Source: Chrysoperla carnea (Eukaryota; Arthropoda; Insecta; Neuroptera; Chrysopidae). From it: a DNA stretch of 64,000 bases. Below, in pieces: positions 1 through 12,650 of this stretch (positions are counted from its first letter, which is position 1; each line of letters starts with the position of its first letter). Where the stretch lies: NCBI RefSeq assembly GCF_905475395.1, contig NC_058337.1, forward strand, positions 14,620,983-14,684,982. The letters run 5' to 3'. The notes under the pieces are model-generated. The model ran no database searches, was not told where the DNA came from, and saw only the letters and a program-made list of their open reading frames with translations. A program made the translations under genes and the position numbers.

Positions 1-1313
1 AACATTTTTCTTGAATTCTCCTTTAATCTTTTACAAAAACTTTTCGTTCAAAAATTTTTTCGATGAATTGTTTAAAATGGTAAACCTGGTATATAAATAA
101 AAATTATATGCTCTTTGGAAAAATAATAATAACTTAAGAAAGGATGGATTGATTTGGTTATTTTTGAAATGTTCGAAATAGGCCAATTTAGGCTTTAGAG
201 AAAATAAAAGTTGGAAAAGATATCCGGAAAGTTGTAAAAAACACGATATATTGAATTCTTTGTAGCTATTTTAAAATATTCGTTATATTTGGTAACGGGG
301 GCTTAATTCAAAGATTTCAAGTGGAAGGGGGAGTCTAGGAAGAGAAGACGTATATTGGGCGAAGATTTTATTTTAAAGTTTGAATTGTGAACAGGTGGTT
401 ATTAATTATAGAGATCATTCATTTAAGTATTAGGTAATGGAACACTTTTTTTGTAATACATGCAAACAAAAAATTGTTTGTTATCAAAAGTTGAAAGGTG
501 ATTATTTAGATAAAATGTATTTTGTTGACATGAAGTCAAATAATAAATATTAAAATAATTTCTTAACCAATTTTCGCTTTTATTTCGCCATTTTCTATAA
601 TTACATATAATAAATGATAAACGTTTTTTTTAGAAATATAATAATGTATTTTTTAAAACAAAGAAAATGATAATTCGAATACTTATGAACTTCATTCTTA
701 TGAACAGCAAACATTAAATTATTCCTAATATGATAAAATTCTAGATAATAAAAAAATTATAAAACTGCCTATGCATTGCATTCATAATATAGACTAGGAC
801 AGAGCGGTGTGTACAGAGTTTTTAGACAGGGTAGGCAAATATTTTTAAAGGCTACAAAAATCCAAAAGCCATATTTACAAAAAAAATATTTGGTAATAAA
901 ACAAATAGTATATCAAATATTTAGCTAATGTAACCATACGTCCCGTTTTGAATGAGACTGTCCTTTTTTCGAAATTAATTTTCCTGTGTCCGTGAGAAAA
1001 CATCGTGACGCAAAATTGTCCCGTTTTCAGGTAAGAGTTAACAGTAGACGAATTAAAATTTAATTTAAGTAATCTAGACAGATTAATAAGTAGCCATAAA
1101 ACGCTGCATATAACACTAGAATTCCGCTAGTTTAGACATATGTAGTAAAATGCTTAGGGACTCCAAATTCATAAATCCGGGCTTGATTCTCATAATATAA
1201 ACTTGTCTAATTGGTTTTCTAGTTAAGAGGTATTCTCTTTGGCGTTTATAATTAGATCCATCGTAACAACCTGTTGTTCACATCTACATCAGTACACATC
1301 AATATTTTTTTTA

Positions 1314-1500
1314 AATCCCCGAACTAAAAAAAGGGGTGTTATAAGTTTGACCACTATGTGTGTCTGTCTGCCTGTCTGTGGCATCGTAGCGCCTAAACGG
1401 ATGAACCAAATTAGGTTTTTTTGGTTTTGTTTGAAAGTTAATTTAATGGAGATTGTTCTTAGCTATGTTTCAAATGCGAATTTAGGGTTCCATACCTAAA
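1314..1500 (+). repeat. Repeat family A, copy 1
   Basis: The segment begins with CCCCGAAC, an A-rich run and GGGGTGTTATAAGTTTGACC, followed by a CTGTCTGT-rich stretch, GGCATCGTAGCG and a block ending near GGGTTCCATACC. The same order occurs at 35229-35520 and 50322-50625, with a partial copy at 30060-30235. The short reading frame here is not a gene. Bases 1-1313 hold nothing recognisable. Confidence 0.7.
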
Positions 1501-3244
1501 AAGCATTTTCTTTTAACATATTTTCGAAAATTTGTTTTGTCTGACTAAATGACAATTAGGTAATGACTATACGTATACGAAGCCTAATAAATTTTTCATC
1601 GCATATTTCCATTTTAGATTTTGAAAGTTTTCTACTCAACAGTCATGCATCATTAAAAAAATAATATTTTATAATTGAAAAGTTAAATTATTATTCCCTA
1701 ACTTATTTATGATTTTTTTTTAAATAATTAGAGCCTACTAGTTTACATTTTTAGCAACATTGCACTGTTTAATGTTGACATTAAATAAAATCAAATGTCC
1801 TGCATCGACTATGATTTGCATATTTAAACCCCCGGATCTCCTAGTTTAATAAATACACAATTAAAAGTAATTTAAAACGCATTATTAATAATATTATCTG
1901 ATATTATCGAAACTAGTCGAGGCACGAGCAAGGCTTCTATGGATACTAAAAAAGTCTTTGTTCGAGGTATAGATTACTTTCAATGTTTTTAAATCGAAAA
2001 ATCGAATTTTAATTAAAAAAAATTTTTTTTAATAATTTGTAGTTGCTAATTTTAAGAAAAACTTAAGAATATGATATATGAAAGCTGTTTAGATAACATC
2101 TATACCTGTCAAAGTAAAAACGATAACTCAGGAATTTTCAACATTACTTCTGGAATTATCGAATATTAAACTTTTAATGCATCAATGTAAAATGCGTGAT
2201 TTGATAACTCCAAAATTATAGCTTCTAACGAAATTTCTTTAGTGAATTTTTTATTTCGATAGGTACTGGATGCTGCCTAGGTAGTTTCATCTGATTCTTA
2301 AATTTGTACTGCTTAGAATTAATAAGCCATAAATCCTTTTTTATTTTTTTATTTTGAGATGCGGTATCTCCAAAACTACTTAATTAAGAAAAATGTCCAT
2401 CTGGTAGCCTTTGACTTCATTAACAGAGATTTTAAAAAAACGGCGGGTTTGGGAAATGATAAAGCAAAAACATATAGGAAATAAACAATATCATGAATAA
2501 GCCTTTCAGTGTTTCCGAATCTCTGCTTCCGCCGTCTGTACTAAACTGGTTTAATATTATTTACATTGCTTTGGTGTTTATTTTGTATCAACTTCATTAG
2601 AGGTATTTTGTATTATTTATTGAAAATACAAAAATACTACATTTATATCTTTAATTAAAAAAATTCAAGATAAAAAAAATCATTTTTAACTCCTATATTA
2701 CATGTTTTCAAAAATATTTTTTGTTTTTGTTTATTAAGATAATAAAAGTTGACTATTATCAGTCAACATTTTTGAATAACAAAAATAATATTTCAATACA
2801 AAACAATTTACGTAGGTAAGTAAATACTATGGGTCCAGAGCCAGATCTGAATTTGAGAATCAGTTAAGGACATACATTCATGAAACTTGTTAACAGACAA
2901 ATAAACAAAAATTATGATAATATAAAAGTTAAAATGATTTTGAATGATTTAAGAAATGGGTTTAGGTAAAGGAGGAAGTAAGATAGTCACCAGATAGTAT
3001 TAGAATTAGAGTGTACCGTACCATGCAATACCTTGTTTTTTTACAGACGGCAACGGCTGGAGCAATGGAGCATTTATTTGGGTAATAAATTAGTAATAAA
3101 ATAGTCAAAAAATATTAACTGTATCTAATTTGTACGTTTTAACATTTCCATGGTGGCTTAATATTAAACTACCATCTAGCTACCATATTTCTCAGAAAAG
3201 GCTGGATTAATAAAACTTTTTCTTGTTTTTTATGTTAATATTCA

Positions 3245-3360
3245 TTAATAAGCCAGTGAAAACGCACAATTGACTGACTTATGTTGAAATACCATGTGTA
3301 ACTATACTAACATTACGCAATCGTTTGTTTTTGTAATCTTACAAGTATTTTAATTACTAT
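3245..3360 (+). repeat. Repeat family C, fragment
   Basis: It contains CAGTGAAAACGCACAATTGA, CTGA, TGTTGAAATACCATG and a later CGCAATCGTTTGTTT block, matching the opening of 48640-49150. From 1501 to 3244 and from 3361 to 5790 I see only AT-rich sequence without supported genes. Confidence 0.5.
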
Positions 3361-6022
3361 TTATTATTTTATACTTTTTAGTCCGTTATAAAAACATGGT
3401 ATATTAAAAATTTTATTTATTTTTACTTTTTTTGTTTAAATACTATACATTCTGTTTAAATACTTTAGGCAATATTTATTACATAAACATAATATGTCAA
3501 GCCTACAATTCTGGAGTCATCAGATTTGCCCATTGTATATTGCGTATAAAATAAGCAACTAAGATCATTGAAGCACTTCAACTATACGGCTTATTTTCTA
3601 TACTGAACCTTGAACATACTCATTATATCGAAAAACGCGTTGCCTGAAAAAAGACCTTGAGTTACATAGAAACATGTTGTTTTATTAGCTTTCTTCACGT
3701 TACTTTGCTTGCCAAGATTTTTGGATGTCAGAGTGGAAAATATTCAACTACCCATGTGAAAGGCCACTTAGGTGTTGCTAAAATCTTGAGTATTTTACAA
3801 AAATAGCAAACCGGGAATAAATCAAATTAACTAAAATTGTTTTTTGTCTAAGGTTATACTTTTTTACCGCTCTGGCGCAACAAATATATCTACTTTTTAT
3901 TACTCATTGCAGATAACGGAACTTTAAGATTGAGGTCAGGAAATATAAAATTTGCAGTAAGACGAGTCGAGACGGAGTTTTTTGCATTCGATTCAGTAAG
4001 ATAATTATAAAATTTCTTGCCCCTTTTTTTGTAGACTTGAACCGGCGGTTCAGACGACTTGGGCCAACAAATTCTCCCAGTGAATTTTATAAATTTCCTT
4101 TAAAATTTTACTAGGGGGTTTTAAGATCGCTGATTTCGGATATGGCGCTCAAAATATTTCCCAGTGGACCTATGGCTACCTTTGTTAGTAACTATTCCAG
4201 TTTTTTCATTTGCGCAAACCTAATGGAAAACCACAGGTAATATATCCGGCACCCGATACTAATGATTATATGGCAGTTAGGTTAGGCTTGATCATACCTG
4301 GGTAGGCTTTGACTTTGATTTATTCTTTACGGCTTTTAACACGAAAGGTAAGTTCCGAAGTGTTAAAAATAGTTTAAATACGGAGTGTCTACCTGTTTAG
4401 AATCTAAACAGAAAATAGTTTACTGTTGTTAAAAGGATTACAAAAGGAATTTTAATTTACCATACTCATGGCAATGATAAGGTTTGGGAGTAGGGATAAT
4501 ATTTTTGGGGTAATTTTGTTTGGATATTCATTCATTTCTGAATTTTTCTTGGGTTACTTTGAATTGATAAAGTAAAAAGTAATTTTTTTTTGTAAGTGAT
4601 TTTAATAATTGAAAAGACCATTGCTTTTCGGTCTATAAAAAGAATTAAATTACATTATTATATTTTTTTCCAGATAAATGTTTTAATTTACAAAAAAATA
4701 ATTGGTGGGTACTCTGTATTTACACTGATTGAGTCTCACCTCGGAACATACCTCTCTTGCTTACTGTCATTGGAGTACTCTAATTTAATGTAAAATTTGA
4801 ATACTCTAATTTCAATTTAATATCTATCAATAATAATTTGAAACAATTACAGCAATAAAATATATTCTTCCCTTATTATTATTATTCTTATTATTGACTC
4901 TAAATTTTTGATAATTAACAAGATAAATTAATATCGAATTTTTTAGGCATCAAACCAACATGACAGCCAAAGTTATAAATTTATAATTTCTTTAATTCCA
5001 TGATCTTTTTTTTGATACCAAACAAGATGTATTTATATCTTTCTGAAACTTCAAACCAGCGATCTAGACATCTGATACTGGATGAAACCTGTTACCTGGG
5101 TGCATTTTAGGATAATAATACATAATGCATCCGCCATATACCTACCAAAAACATACCCCTTTCGATGTCAGGATCAGTGTTTAATATCTTTCAGTCCTCA
5201 ATAGTTATATTTATGTAGATATTCATATTTTAGTTAAAATCGGATCTATTTATGCGGATTCAGAGGTGAAAAACGTATATAAACTCAACAATTTTCTACT
5301 AATTTTGGATGCTCCAAGCAACTCCTTTCTGTGGCACAGTTTAATTGAAAATTTAATCGGATCGAAACCTCCTAGGTATGTCGAAGTCTTTTTTTATTTT
5401 ATTTTATATACCACTTACATTGCGTATAATTCATTAAATTGCCTGTATAAGCAAAAAAAATATAACAAAATATTCATAAAAGTTTGCACAACAAAGATGA
5501 TTTGACTAAAGATCTTTGGCGTAGCTAGGCTGGGAAAGGACGGGATTTTAAGAAATATATAGTTTTCATTAATAATACTTTCAAAATAATTCTGATTTTA
5601 TATTTTAATAAAAAAATCCGTCTGCTATGTAATGTGTTTACTAGCGCGTGTGTTCATTTTATACTTCAGAACCATTGATTGATTGGCATAATCAAAGCAG
5701 GTTTTTTTTGCTTTCTTTTAAGTAATTTCTGAAAAATTTCATATTGCTAGTGAAAATTGCTTATACTTCATTATACATTATTAATTATACGAAGAGAAAA
5801 AAAGGACGAAAACTCTAAATATTGACCTATAGCACCGATTTTGATGAAAATTTGGGATTAAGTGATGCTTTTTAAATGGGATGGTAGCCACCCCATCTAG
5901 GGAATGGGGAAATGTGTGATAAAAATGACAAAGGTTGCGTTAGAAAGATGAATTCTAAGTAAAAAGTTCCATGCACAAAACATGCTCAAAAAGTTCTAGC
6001 AGTTTCGGATGTATTTTTTTTT

Positions 6023-6185
6023 TTTGAAATATTGCAATTTAAATTTAAAAATTGTTTCGAAAAAAACATAAAGAAGTCTTTATCGTTAAATAACTCGAAA
6101 AAAAAAGTTACAAAAAAGTCTTTTTTTTCTTGAAATTTATTATTTTTTCCAAATTTTTTTTGTATTTAAATTGCAATATTTCAAA
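6023..6185. repeat. Short perfect inverted repeat
   Basis: TTTGAAATATTGCAATTTAA at 6023-6042 recurs as its reverse complement ending at 6185 (22 bases match perfectly). The spacer of about 120 bases has A/T homopolymers and a second weaker inversion around AAGTCTTT. It may be a small foldback element. The neighbouring 5795-6020 is probably an old repeat, and 6240-6838 shows nothing supported. Confidence 0.55.
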
Positions 6186-6838
6186 AAATATATATCTCTC
6201 GAAGTATAATAAATATAAAATAAATATATTGCGCTTCTATGTATACAATATATATTATACTTCTAGGGATAGGACCAAAACAGAAATATAGGACCAAAAT
6301 TCCCCCTTGGAGATCAGAATGAAGGAATATCTAATCATATTGTTGATTTTGTCATATATTGTTCATAAAATTTTGCAATAAATTATTTTAATATTTTATC
6401 TTAAACATTCAGTATACTTACAGTTAAATTTACGCCAACCATCAGCTCCGACTTTATACTGAAAGCACTTGGGGCTAGTGCTCATGGCCGAAATTTTTCG
6501 GCAGAAAAAATCGGAGGTTGAGAAAAAATTTCTCCACGTCATCGAAGATGCTCTGAAAAAGTTAATCATGCAGAAAACATCTTCGAATTATATAAAATAA
6601 AATTTTTTTCATTGCTAAGAGGTGTTCTAAAAGGTTCTACAAGTTTTTGGCTGATTGATGAAACTCCTGAAAAGTTCTATCAAAACCGGGTTCGATTGAA
6701 ATATTGCTGTCGAAAAATGGTAGAACGAAATTTATTTTCGGATCTATTGAAACTTCGGCGTATGAACGAGCTGTATACAGGATCCGAATGTGGAAATAGC
6801 ATATCGAATATTAATTACATTTGCTGTAAGATTCGACA

Positions 6839-6960
6839 ATGAGTGAGAGTAGATTAAATAGCTTAGCCGTTCTATGCATCGAATCAGAAGTACTTCAAAG
6901 TTTAGATTGTGGAAATTTAATTTACCAATTTGCAAATAAAAAAGTCAGACACGTATGCAC
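6839..6960 (+). repeat. Dispersed repeat interrupted by the LTR (copy 1)
   Basis: This segment aligns with the minus strand of 13606-13765. Both share TCTATGCATCGAATCAGA and a following TTTAGATTGT block. The downstream part of the same repeat resumes after the LTR (TTATATTGCAATTTATGAG, about 7466-7484). Confidence 0.6.
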
Positions 6961-6985
6961 TATTACATAACGTTTTGAACTGTGG

Positions 6986-7463
6986 TGTTAACAATTAACC
7001 CGACAATATAAAGAATCCGTTGTAATAAACAACCCGACGGTATATTCATTCAACGGTTCACACACATGCAGTACAACTAGAATTCTAACCAATTCTAAAT
7101 AAGAAATAAACAATATCGTTCTATATTACTTAAACAGAGATAGAAAACACATACAAGTAAAATATACGGAATAGAACATACGTAACAGTTCTAGAATTTG
7201 CTAGACTGTACGGTAACAATTGATTGTAAATATATAAACACCGCACAGTGTGCGGCACAATCAGATTACAATACAGACTCTTCAAGCTAACTACATTCAA
7301 GTTCGATCATCTATTAGAATAACATTAAAATAAAAGTATTGTGAACATTTGTATGTAACAATAAAAAAAATTTTACAATAAAAATTCGTATAAGTATTTG
7401 AGTATAGTATAAACAGTTCGTTTTTTCATTACACAAATTTGATTACGTTAAGCCCGCTACAAA
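6986..7463 (+). mobile_element. Probable solo LTR of a retrotransposon
   Basis: The block interrupts a repeat whose flanks (6839-6955 and 7465-7485) align to 13606-13765 on the other strand. It starts TGTTAACAATTAACCCGAC and ends near AGCCCGCTACAAAACA, consistent with TG...CA ends. Inside are a TATA box (TATATAAACACCGC at 7231-7244), a likely start region, and AATAAA at about 7329, the usual U3-R-U5 order. Part of it is repeated on the minus strand at 31169-31333. No gag or pol sequence lies next to it. The exact ends and the target duplication are uncertain. Confidence 0.5.
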
Positions 7464-7603
7464 ACATTATATTGCAATTTATGAGTAGGTAATCCTTAAT
7501 ATACAAAATAATTTTTTTTTAATATATTTAACCTATTTACAATAAATATTCTGTTATGAATGACTCATTATATTTATTAAAAAATTTATTTGAGTGATAG
7601 GGA

Positions 7604-7609
7604 TTTATT
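7604..7609 (-). terminator. Poly(A) signal AATAAA of the P450 gene
   Basis: The minus strand reads AATAAA about 45 bases after the P450 stop codon (7655-7653), a normal place for a cleavage and polyadenylation signal with a short 3' UTR. AATAAA is frequent in this AT-rich window, so position is what supports it. Confidence 0.5.
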
Positions 7610-7652
7610 GGCGAATAATTTATGACATAATTGGCAGGCCTTTTATTATCGT

Positions 7653-10600
7653 TTATTTTTGCAATTTAATATCACAATGTTCTCTTAATTTTAACGCTAC
7701 ATGAAAACCATTTTCTAAAGTTGTATTCGCACTTTTCGTTGTGACTTTTGGTGGAATCATTGATTTTTCATTTGGAATAAGTTCAAAATATTTGACCATA
7801 TAAAAAATTGCCATTTTTGCTTCCATCAATGCAAATCTTGACCCTAAAAAAAACAAATAGTAACTTTAAAATAATGCTTTCTATGAAATTCAAATTTATT
7901 TACTTACCAATACAATTTCTTGGACCACCTCCAAAAGGTAAATATGTAATTGGATTAATGTTGTCTTTATTCTCATCACTAAATCGTTCTGGGTCAAATT
8001 TATCCGGATTGGGGAAGTATTCGGGACTACGAAGCAAAGCCCATGCTGGGAAAAATAAAACTGTTCCTTTTTCTATGGTAATTTCTTTACCATCCTCCAC
8101 TTCAACAGTATATGGTTTGATACACATTCGATCCAAAAAACTTGCTTGTGACCATTTTCGTAAGCTTTCTGACATAATCATATCTAAATATTTCATTTTA
8201 TTTAAAACATCGTATGTAAGTTTCTTATTATTTTCATTCAAAACTTTTTCGTTTTCTTTGTAAAGACGTTCTTGTATATCGGGATTGAGGGCCAGTTCAT
8301 AAAGAGCAAAACACAAGCTTGTTGATACAGATTCAAATCCAGCTAAAAAGAATACAAAAGCTTGTGCCGCTAAATCATCTTCACCCAAATCTACAAAAGA
8401 AAACAAAAATCAACAAACATAATTTTCACCTAATCTGTTTAAAAGATCTTACGAATTTTTTTATTTGTTTGAACTATTTTTGATTCTTCCACAGCGGCAA
8501 ATCCTTTATTTATTTCTTCGATTGTATCCGTCTGTTTTAAGGAACCAGTTTTAGCTTCAATCAAAAGTTGTAACATATCTGGACGGTAAATATTTTCACG
8601 TTCTCGAGTATTAATGGTTTCAAGTGCGATTTTTCTTAGATAATCGATGGGCTCATTAGGAATCAAACCAATACGCAAAAACTAAAAATAAAAAAAATAT
8701 AAAAACTGAAAGCAATATTTTTCGGATAAACTTACTCTAGCTACGTGAGGGAGGAAATTACATAAAAGCCATCGCCATGTTGAAAAATTTGAGACTTTTC
8801 CACCCATTCGATAAAAATCATTATTTCGATCACGTAAAGAATCAATCTTAATTCCAAAAGCAGTTGTTGCAATAATGTCATTTGTAAGTCGAGTAATGAT
8901 ATCTTTTAATTCCACATTCAATGGTTTACCACCATTGTTTTTAGCTTCATTTATAAAGAAATTAACAAAATTTTCTCCTACATCAGCCATTAAATGAAAC
9001 ATTCCACGCATTTTATTTCCAGTAAATGCAGGACTTAAGGTTGCTCTCATGTCTCGCCATTCATTTCCTAAATAATTTAATAATTTTCATATTATTTAAA
9101 GACTACTTTAGCTTAGTTATATTCGCTTAGGGGCCATTCATTAATTACGTAAGCATTTTGGGGGAAAGGGGAGTTTTAAAAAATCTATTCATGTGCTTAT
9201 GTGAGGGGAGGGGAAGCTAAACCCATTCTTACGTAACATTTTATGAGTTGAAATTTAATAATAGTTATAATGTATGTATAGACATCGCGAACTAAAGTCT
9301 CTGTGCTAAAGAATAAAAATCTAAAAAACTGTGAGTTTTAGTGTAACTCATCCTTTTCTAACAACCTTTTATCATTCGGCAAAACGAGATTAAATCTTAC
9401 GTAAGATATGGGAGAGGAGATTCGAGAAATCTTATGTATGCCTGCGTGGGGGGAGGGGGTGGTGAAAAATCGTCAAAATGATGCCTACGTAATTAATGAA
9501 AAGCTCCTTAAATGATATAGATAAAATGCATTCAGAAGACGTTTTCAATATAAGGCCATGCTTGATGAAAGGATAAAAATGAAATGAAACCTTTTGGTTC
9601 AACAATAAAATGGCAAAAATCAAAGTACATTGATTTTGTCTGAAAAGAGGAAGTTTTTACGAGACTAGCCCTGTTTCCAATAGATGCCAATAGGCTTTTG
9701 TCCCAAATTTGAAAATTGGTTTATACGTTACATTAATGTCTGATTTACACCAAAAAAGTATTATTTAAAAAATAAAAACACGATTTGCACTATATTTTTT
9801 GCATTTTAAAAAACCAATTCAAATTTACTTCGAAAACAATGTAGTGTCATGACGTTTTAAATGACATTACAACTTGGCATACCAAGCATTTTTGTGTACA
9901 AGTTAAATCAAATAACCTGCTTCGTTCTATTAAAATGTAGTGTTGTTTACATAGAGTTCGTCATGGCGTGACGTAATACTTTCAATGCTTTCTGATTGTT
10001 GTTTGAACGTGACTGAATGTTTAATTTTACTACAATTATTTAATAAAAATAATAATAATCCTTTTTTTTTATGAAAAATAATTTTGTGTTTTTTTATCAT
10101 GATTAATCATTAGAAACTTTTATCTAACCGATTTATTCTTAGTGGACAAAAATCGAGAAAAAGAAATTAAGAAATTTTTTTAACCCCTGCCCTCAAATTT
10201 TTGATGTTTATTCTTCAAAGTAAATAGATTTGAAAAATGCAAAATTTTTAGCTTAGAGAGTATATTTCACAGTTCAATACAAAATTATCTAATTAATTTT
10301 GAATAATTTGTTCTTGTACTCCCATAATAAAACCCGCAATATACATGACCACTCACAAAGACCCATCCCTCAAAGATGGAGTGTAGAGCTTTAAATATGC
10401 AAGGAAAGAAGCCCAAAAACCAAGTTCTAAGTTCCTAACTTCAAAATTGTCGACTTTCGCGTATAAACTACCGCCCCTTAAGCTGCCTTCTTGAAACTAC
10501 TGTTCAAACTTCCATGCATCTAGAATCCTTCCTCCCGCCGCTTAAGATGTGTGAGATCTATCATTGAAGTTAAAGTTTGATAAAAAATGGACATATTATG

Positions 10601-11056
10601 CAAAATTATTTTACCTTTTAAAGAGAATAGATTTCGATCTATAACCGGATTAATACCATCTAAAAATATCGAATCGGAATGGTCACCAAAATGATCAAAA
10701 TTTTTAATTAGTACATTCTTAATCAGATCTAAATCACGAACAAGTATGGCTGGCTTTCCAAATAAAAACATTCCGTAACATCTAAATTGAAAAAAAAAAA
10801 AAATTATTTAAAACTTTCTGACAAAAAATATTTTGATTTGATGCAGTATTTACTTCTTTTCTGGATACGCATTGTAAAGTGTTATCAAATCATCCCCTAA
10901 AGATGTTTTTTTAATTGCATGCCAAAAGAAATTGCCCACAATTGGATACCCTTTTACGTAAGGTATACCACGTTTTTCCCAATGACTTAACGGTGCCACC
11001 AAATACCAATAACACACCACTATAATTGTTAAAATCACTAGTGCTATGATTAACAT
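7653..11056 (-). CDS. Cytochrome P450, CYP3 clan, CYP9-like; complete, six exons
   Basis: A haem-thiolate monooxygenase, expected in the ER membrane and oxidising xenobiotics or endogenous lipophilic compounds; the substrate is unknown. Exons on the minus strand are 11056-10854, 10781-10615, 9067-8736, 8681-8453, 8390-7908 and 7843-7653. All introns are GT-AG and all phases close, giving 534 codons plus a stop, a normal length. Visible parts: an N-terminal anchor at residues 2-22, then HWEKRGIPYVK as in CYP9 proteins; C-helix WRDMR at 127-131; I-helix AGFESVS at 327-333; K-helix ESLR at 385-388; PERF at 444-447; haem loop FGGGPRNCIG at 463-472 with Cys470. Oddities are Ser331 where the I-helix usually has Thr, and no Pro-Pro after the K-helix (RKWSQ). 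The start is the first Met before the anchor, just below a TATA box. Family placement is by motif only; the gene structure is secure. Confidence 0.93.
9129..9510. mobile_element. MITE inside P450 intron 2
   Basis: This element of about 380 bp lies within the 1.55 kb second intron of the P450. Its left end contains CATTCATTAATTACGTAAGC, and the inverted right end contains TTCATTAATTACGTAGGC followed by an AT-rich match. Both ends are followed internally by G-rich runs (about 9160-9210 and 9445-9465). There is no coding capacity. Such ends are widespread in insect non-autonomous DNA transposons; the superfamily was not assigned. The rest of the intron (9511-10614) shows nothing recognisable. 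Confidence 0.65.
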
Positions 11057-11093
11057 TTTTTCTTTATTTATAAATAAACAAATACAGAAATAC

Positions 11094-11101
11094 TATTTAT
11101 A
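11094..11101 (-). promoter_or_regulatory. Candidate TATA box of the P450 gene
   Basis: On the minus strand the sequence reads CTATAAATAG at 11102-11093, about 40 bases upstream of the P450 start codon at 11056. Transcription starting about 30 bases below it would leave a 5' UTR of roughly ten bases. In such AT-rich DNA a TATA-like match is weak evidence on its own; position is the main support. Confidence 0.4.
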
Positions 11102-11649
11102 GTCTTATAAAGTTGTAATTGGCAAACTAACTTTATTTTTCTGAATCCCGAATTTTTTATTTTATCTTATAGTGGCATTTTAATATCAAACAAGATAATA
11201 CAATCTCTCTGTAAGATTCATTACCTTGAATGTCAGGCAGGCCCGTGCGCCTGTGAGAGGTTTGGGGGGTCGACTCATCCTACCCAACTCAATGAGAAAC
11301 TTTCCACGCAAATTAAAACTAACAATATAGTCCTGTAATTGCAGACATTTATGAAACGCATTTCTACTGACTAGTTATCTGTTCAAGCTGTTTCGACATT
11401 TGTTGGCATTTACTGAATTTAGTCTTGAGACTGTGACCATTGATATTCGTCGCTTTTTGTGTAAAAGACGACTCATTAAAATTATGGAAAAAGAAAATAT
11501 GAACATAAATAACATATGCTGTTAAAGTTAATATGATAAGAATTGAAGAACTCCATTTTTGCTCGTTGATTTCCGGCCATCTAGGTCGGCAATGTTAAAA
11601 TATGGAGAAAACGCATTGTAGGGCAAGACGTCAAAAATTATTGCTCGAA

Positions 11650-11857
11650 GCAATCGATATTTGTATTGAAGATGCGTTTCTAAATGTCTATCAATACTTC
11701 GCGTTCTGGCACCTGTGATAACAGCGGTAGATGAACGCACTTTTCAACTTTGCTTCGTCTCCAAACATACCTTGGATCGACAATGTCTGAAGATGGGCGA
11801 AACGGTTTAGCCTTTCTCAATATATATCGCGGTGTAGTGGTTGATGCTTTGTAAAAG
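11650..11857 (+). pseudogene. hAT transposase C-terminal (dimerisation) region, broken
   Basis: Plus-strand translation gives EAIDICIEDAFLNVYQY, then after a frameshift LRVLAPVITAVDER, then after another FSTLLRLQTYLGSTMSEDG followed by RNGLAFLNIYRGV, ending at a stop after a short tail. This matches the conserved end of hAT transposases, where a FPN-type block is followed by an ERSFS block, an LRLxTYLRSTM block and an L-LL-I block. At least two frameshifts and the absence of the catalytic region show it is non-functional. The assignment is from family knowledge and was not tested by search. Confidence 0.7.
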
Positions 11858-11937
11858 TTTTTTTTCTGTACATCACAGAGTTAACTTATTGAATAATAGT
11901 GACTGAATATCACATTTTTACCTGAGGTGGGACGCAC

Positions 11938-12650
11938 TTAAACCAAAGGGTCCATTGAGATATCGAAAAAGGGTTGGTCCATACTACACTCCGTGAACCA
12001 TTTGGAGCTGTTTAAGAACAGTAGGAGTGATTTTACGTGAACGGTCTTAAGATCGGAGAAGTCGTCAAAGAAAAGCTGGCTCAAGCGAGTCCATATCTTC
12101 ATAGCAAGAGCGGGACAGTAACAGAGAATATGATATATTGTTTCTCCTTGCTCCCCACTGTTACAGCTCCTGCAATAGTCGTGATACACTATCAGGCCTA
12201 GGCGTTCATCGTGCCTCCTCACGTGCCATCCAGTGTCCTGTAATAGCCGCAACAATTTTGCTAATAGAAGTGCTTAGAAACGATATAAGATCTTCGGAAC
12301 GCCAATGATTGTACTCAGACCATTTCTGAATAGCAGTACCACAAATACGTTTCTGTATCCGTCTATGATTGATCTTTTTTAATATACCCTCTTTAAGGAA
12401 CAGTTTGCAGTCTGGCTGCTTATTGATGCTTGTATGGTAGCAATATGCCATTTATAGCTTGATCTTCGGCTTCACAATTTCCGGGAATGTCCCTGTATCT
12501 CGGTACCCATATCAGGCTTACATTCATTTGTTCCGCCAGCTCATTTAAGGGTGTACGACAGTCTTGTGCTAGCTTTGAGGTTAAGTAGATCGGTGGAAAT
12601 AGTAATGACCCTACACATGAAAGTGCTCAGTCTTAAACATTCATATTTCC
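11938..12650 (-). pseudogene. Non-LTR retrotransposon C-terminal fragment with RNase H-like and Cys-rich tail
   Basis: On the minus strand a broken reading frame shows VSLIWVPRYRDIPGNCEAED near 12500, the shape of the RNase H block seen in I- and Jockey/R1-like elements (WVPGHxGIPGNExAD). Further on come ITGHW, then CRSCNSGEQGETIYHILCYC, the Cys-rich segment typical of these polyproteins, and a stop at about 11938. The frame shifts between 12206 and 12255. No reverse transcriptase is present, so this is a 5'-truncated, decayed insertion inside the hAT-like element. Confidence 0.75.

Noticed and set aside
6612..6842. 76-residue frame on the plus strand
   Set aside because: No recognised domain, and it lies beside a repeat; treated as chance.
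7808..8263. Long plus-strand open frame
   Set aside because: It lies antisense to P450 exons 5 and 6 and crosses an intron; its translation has no domain.
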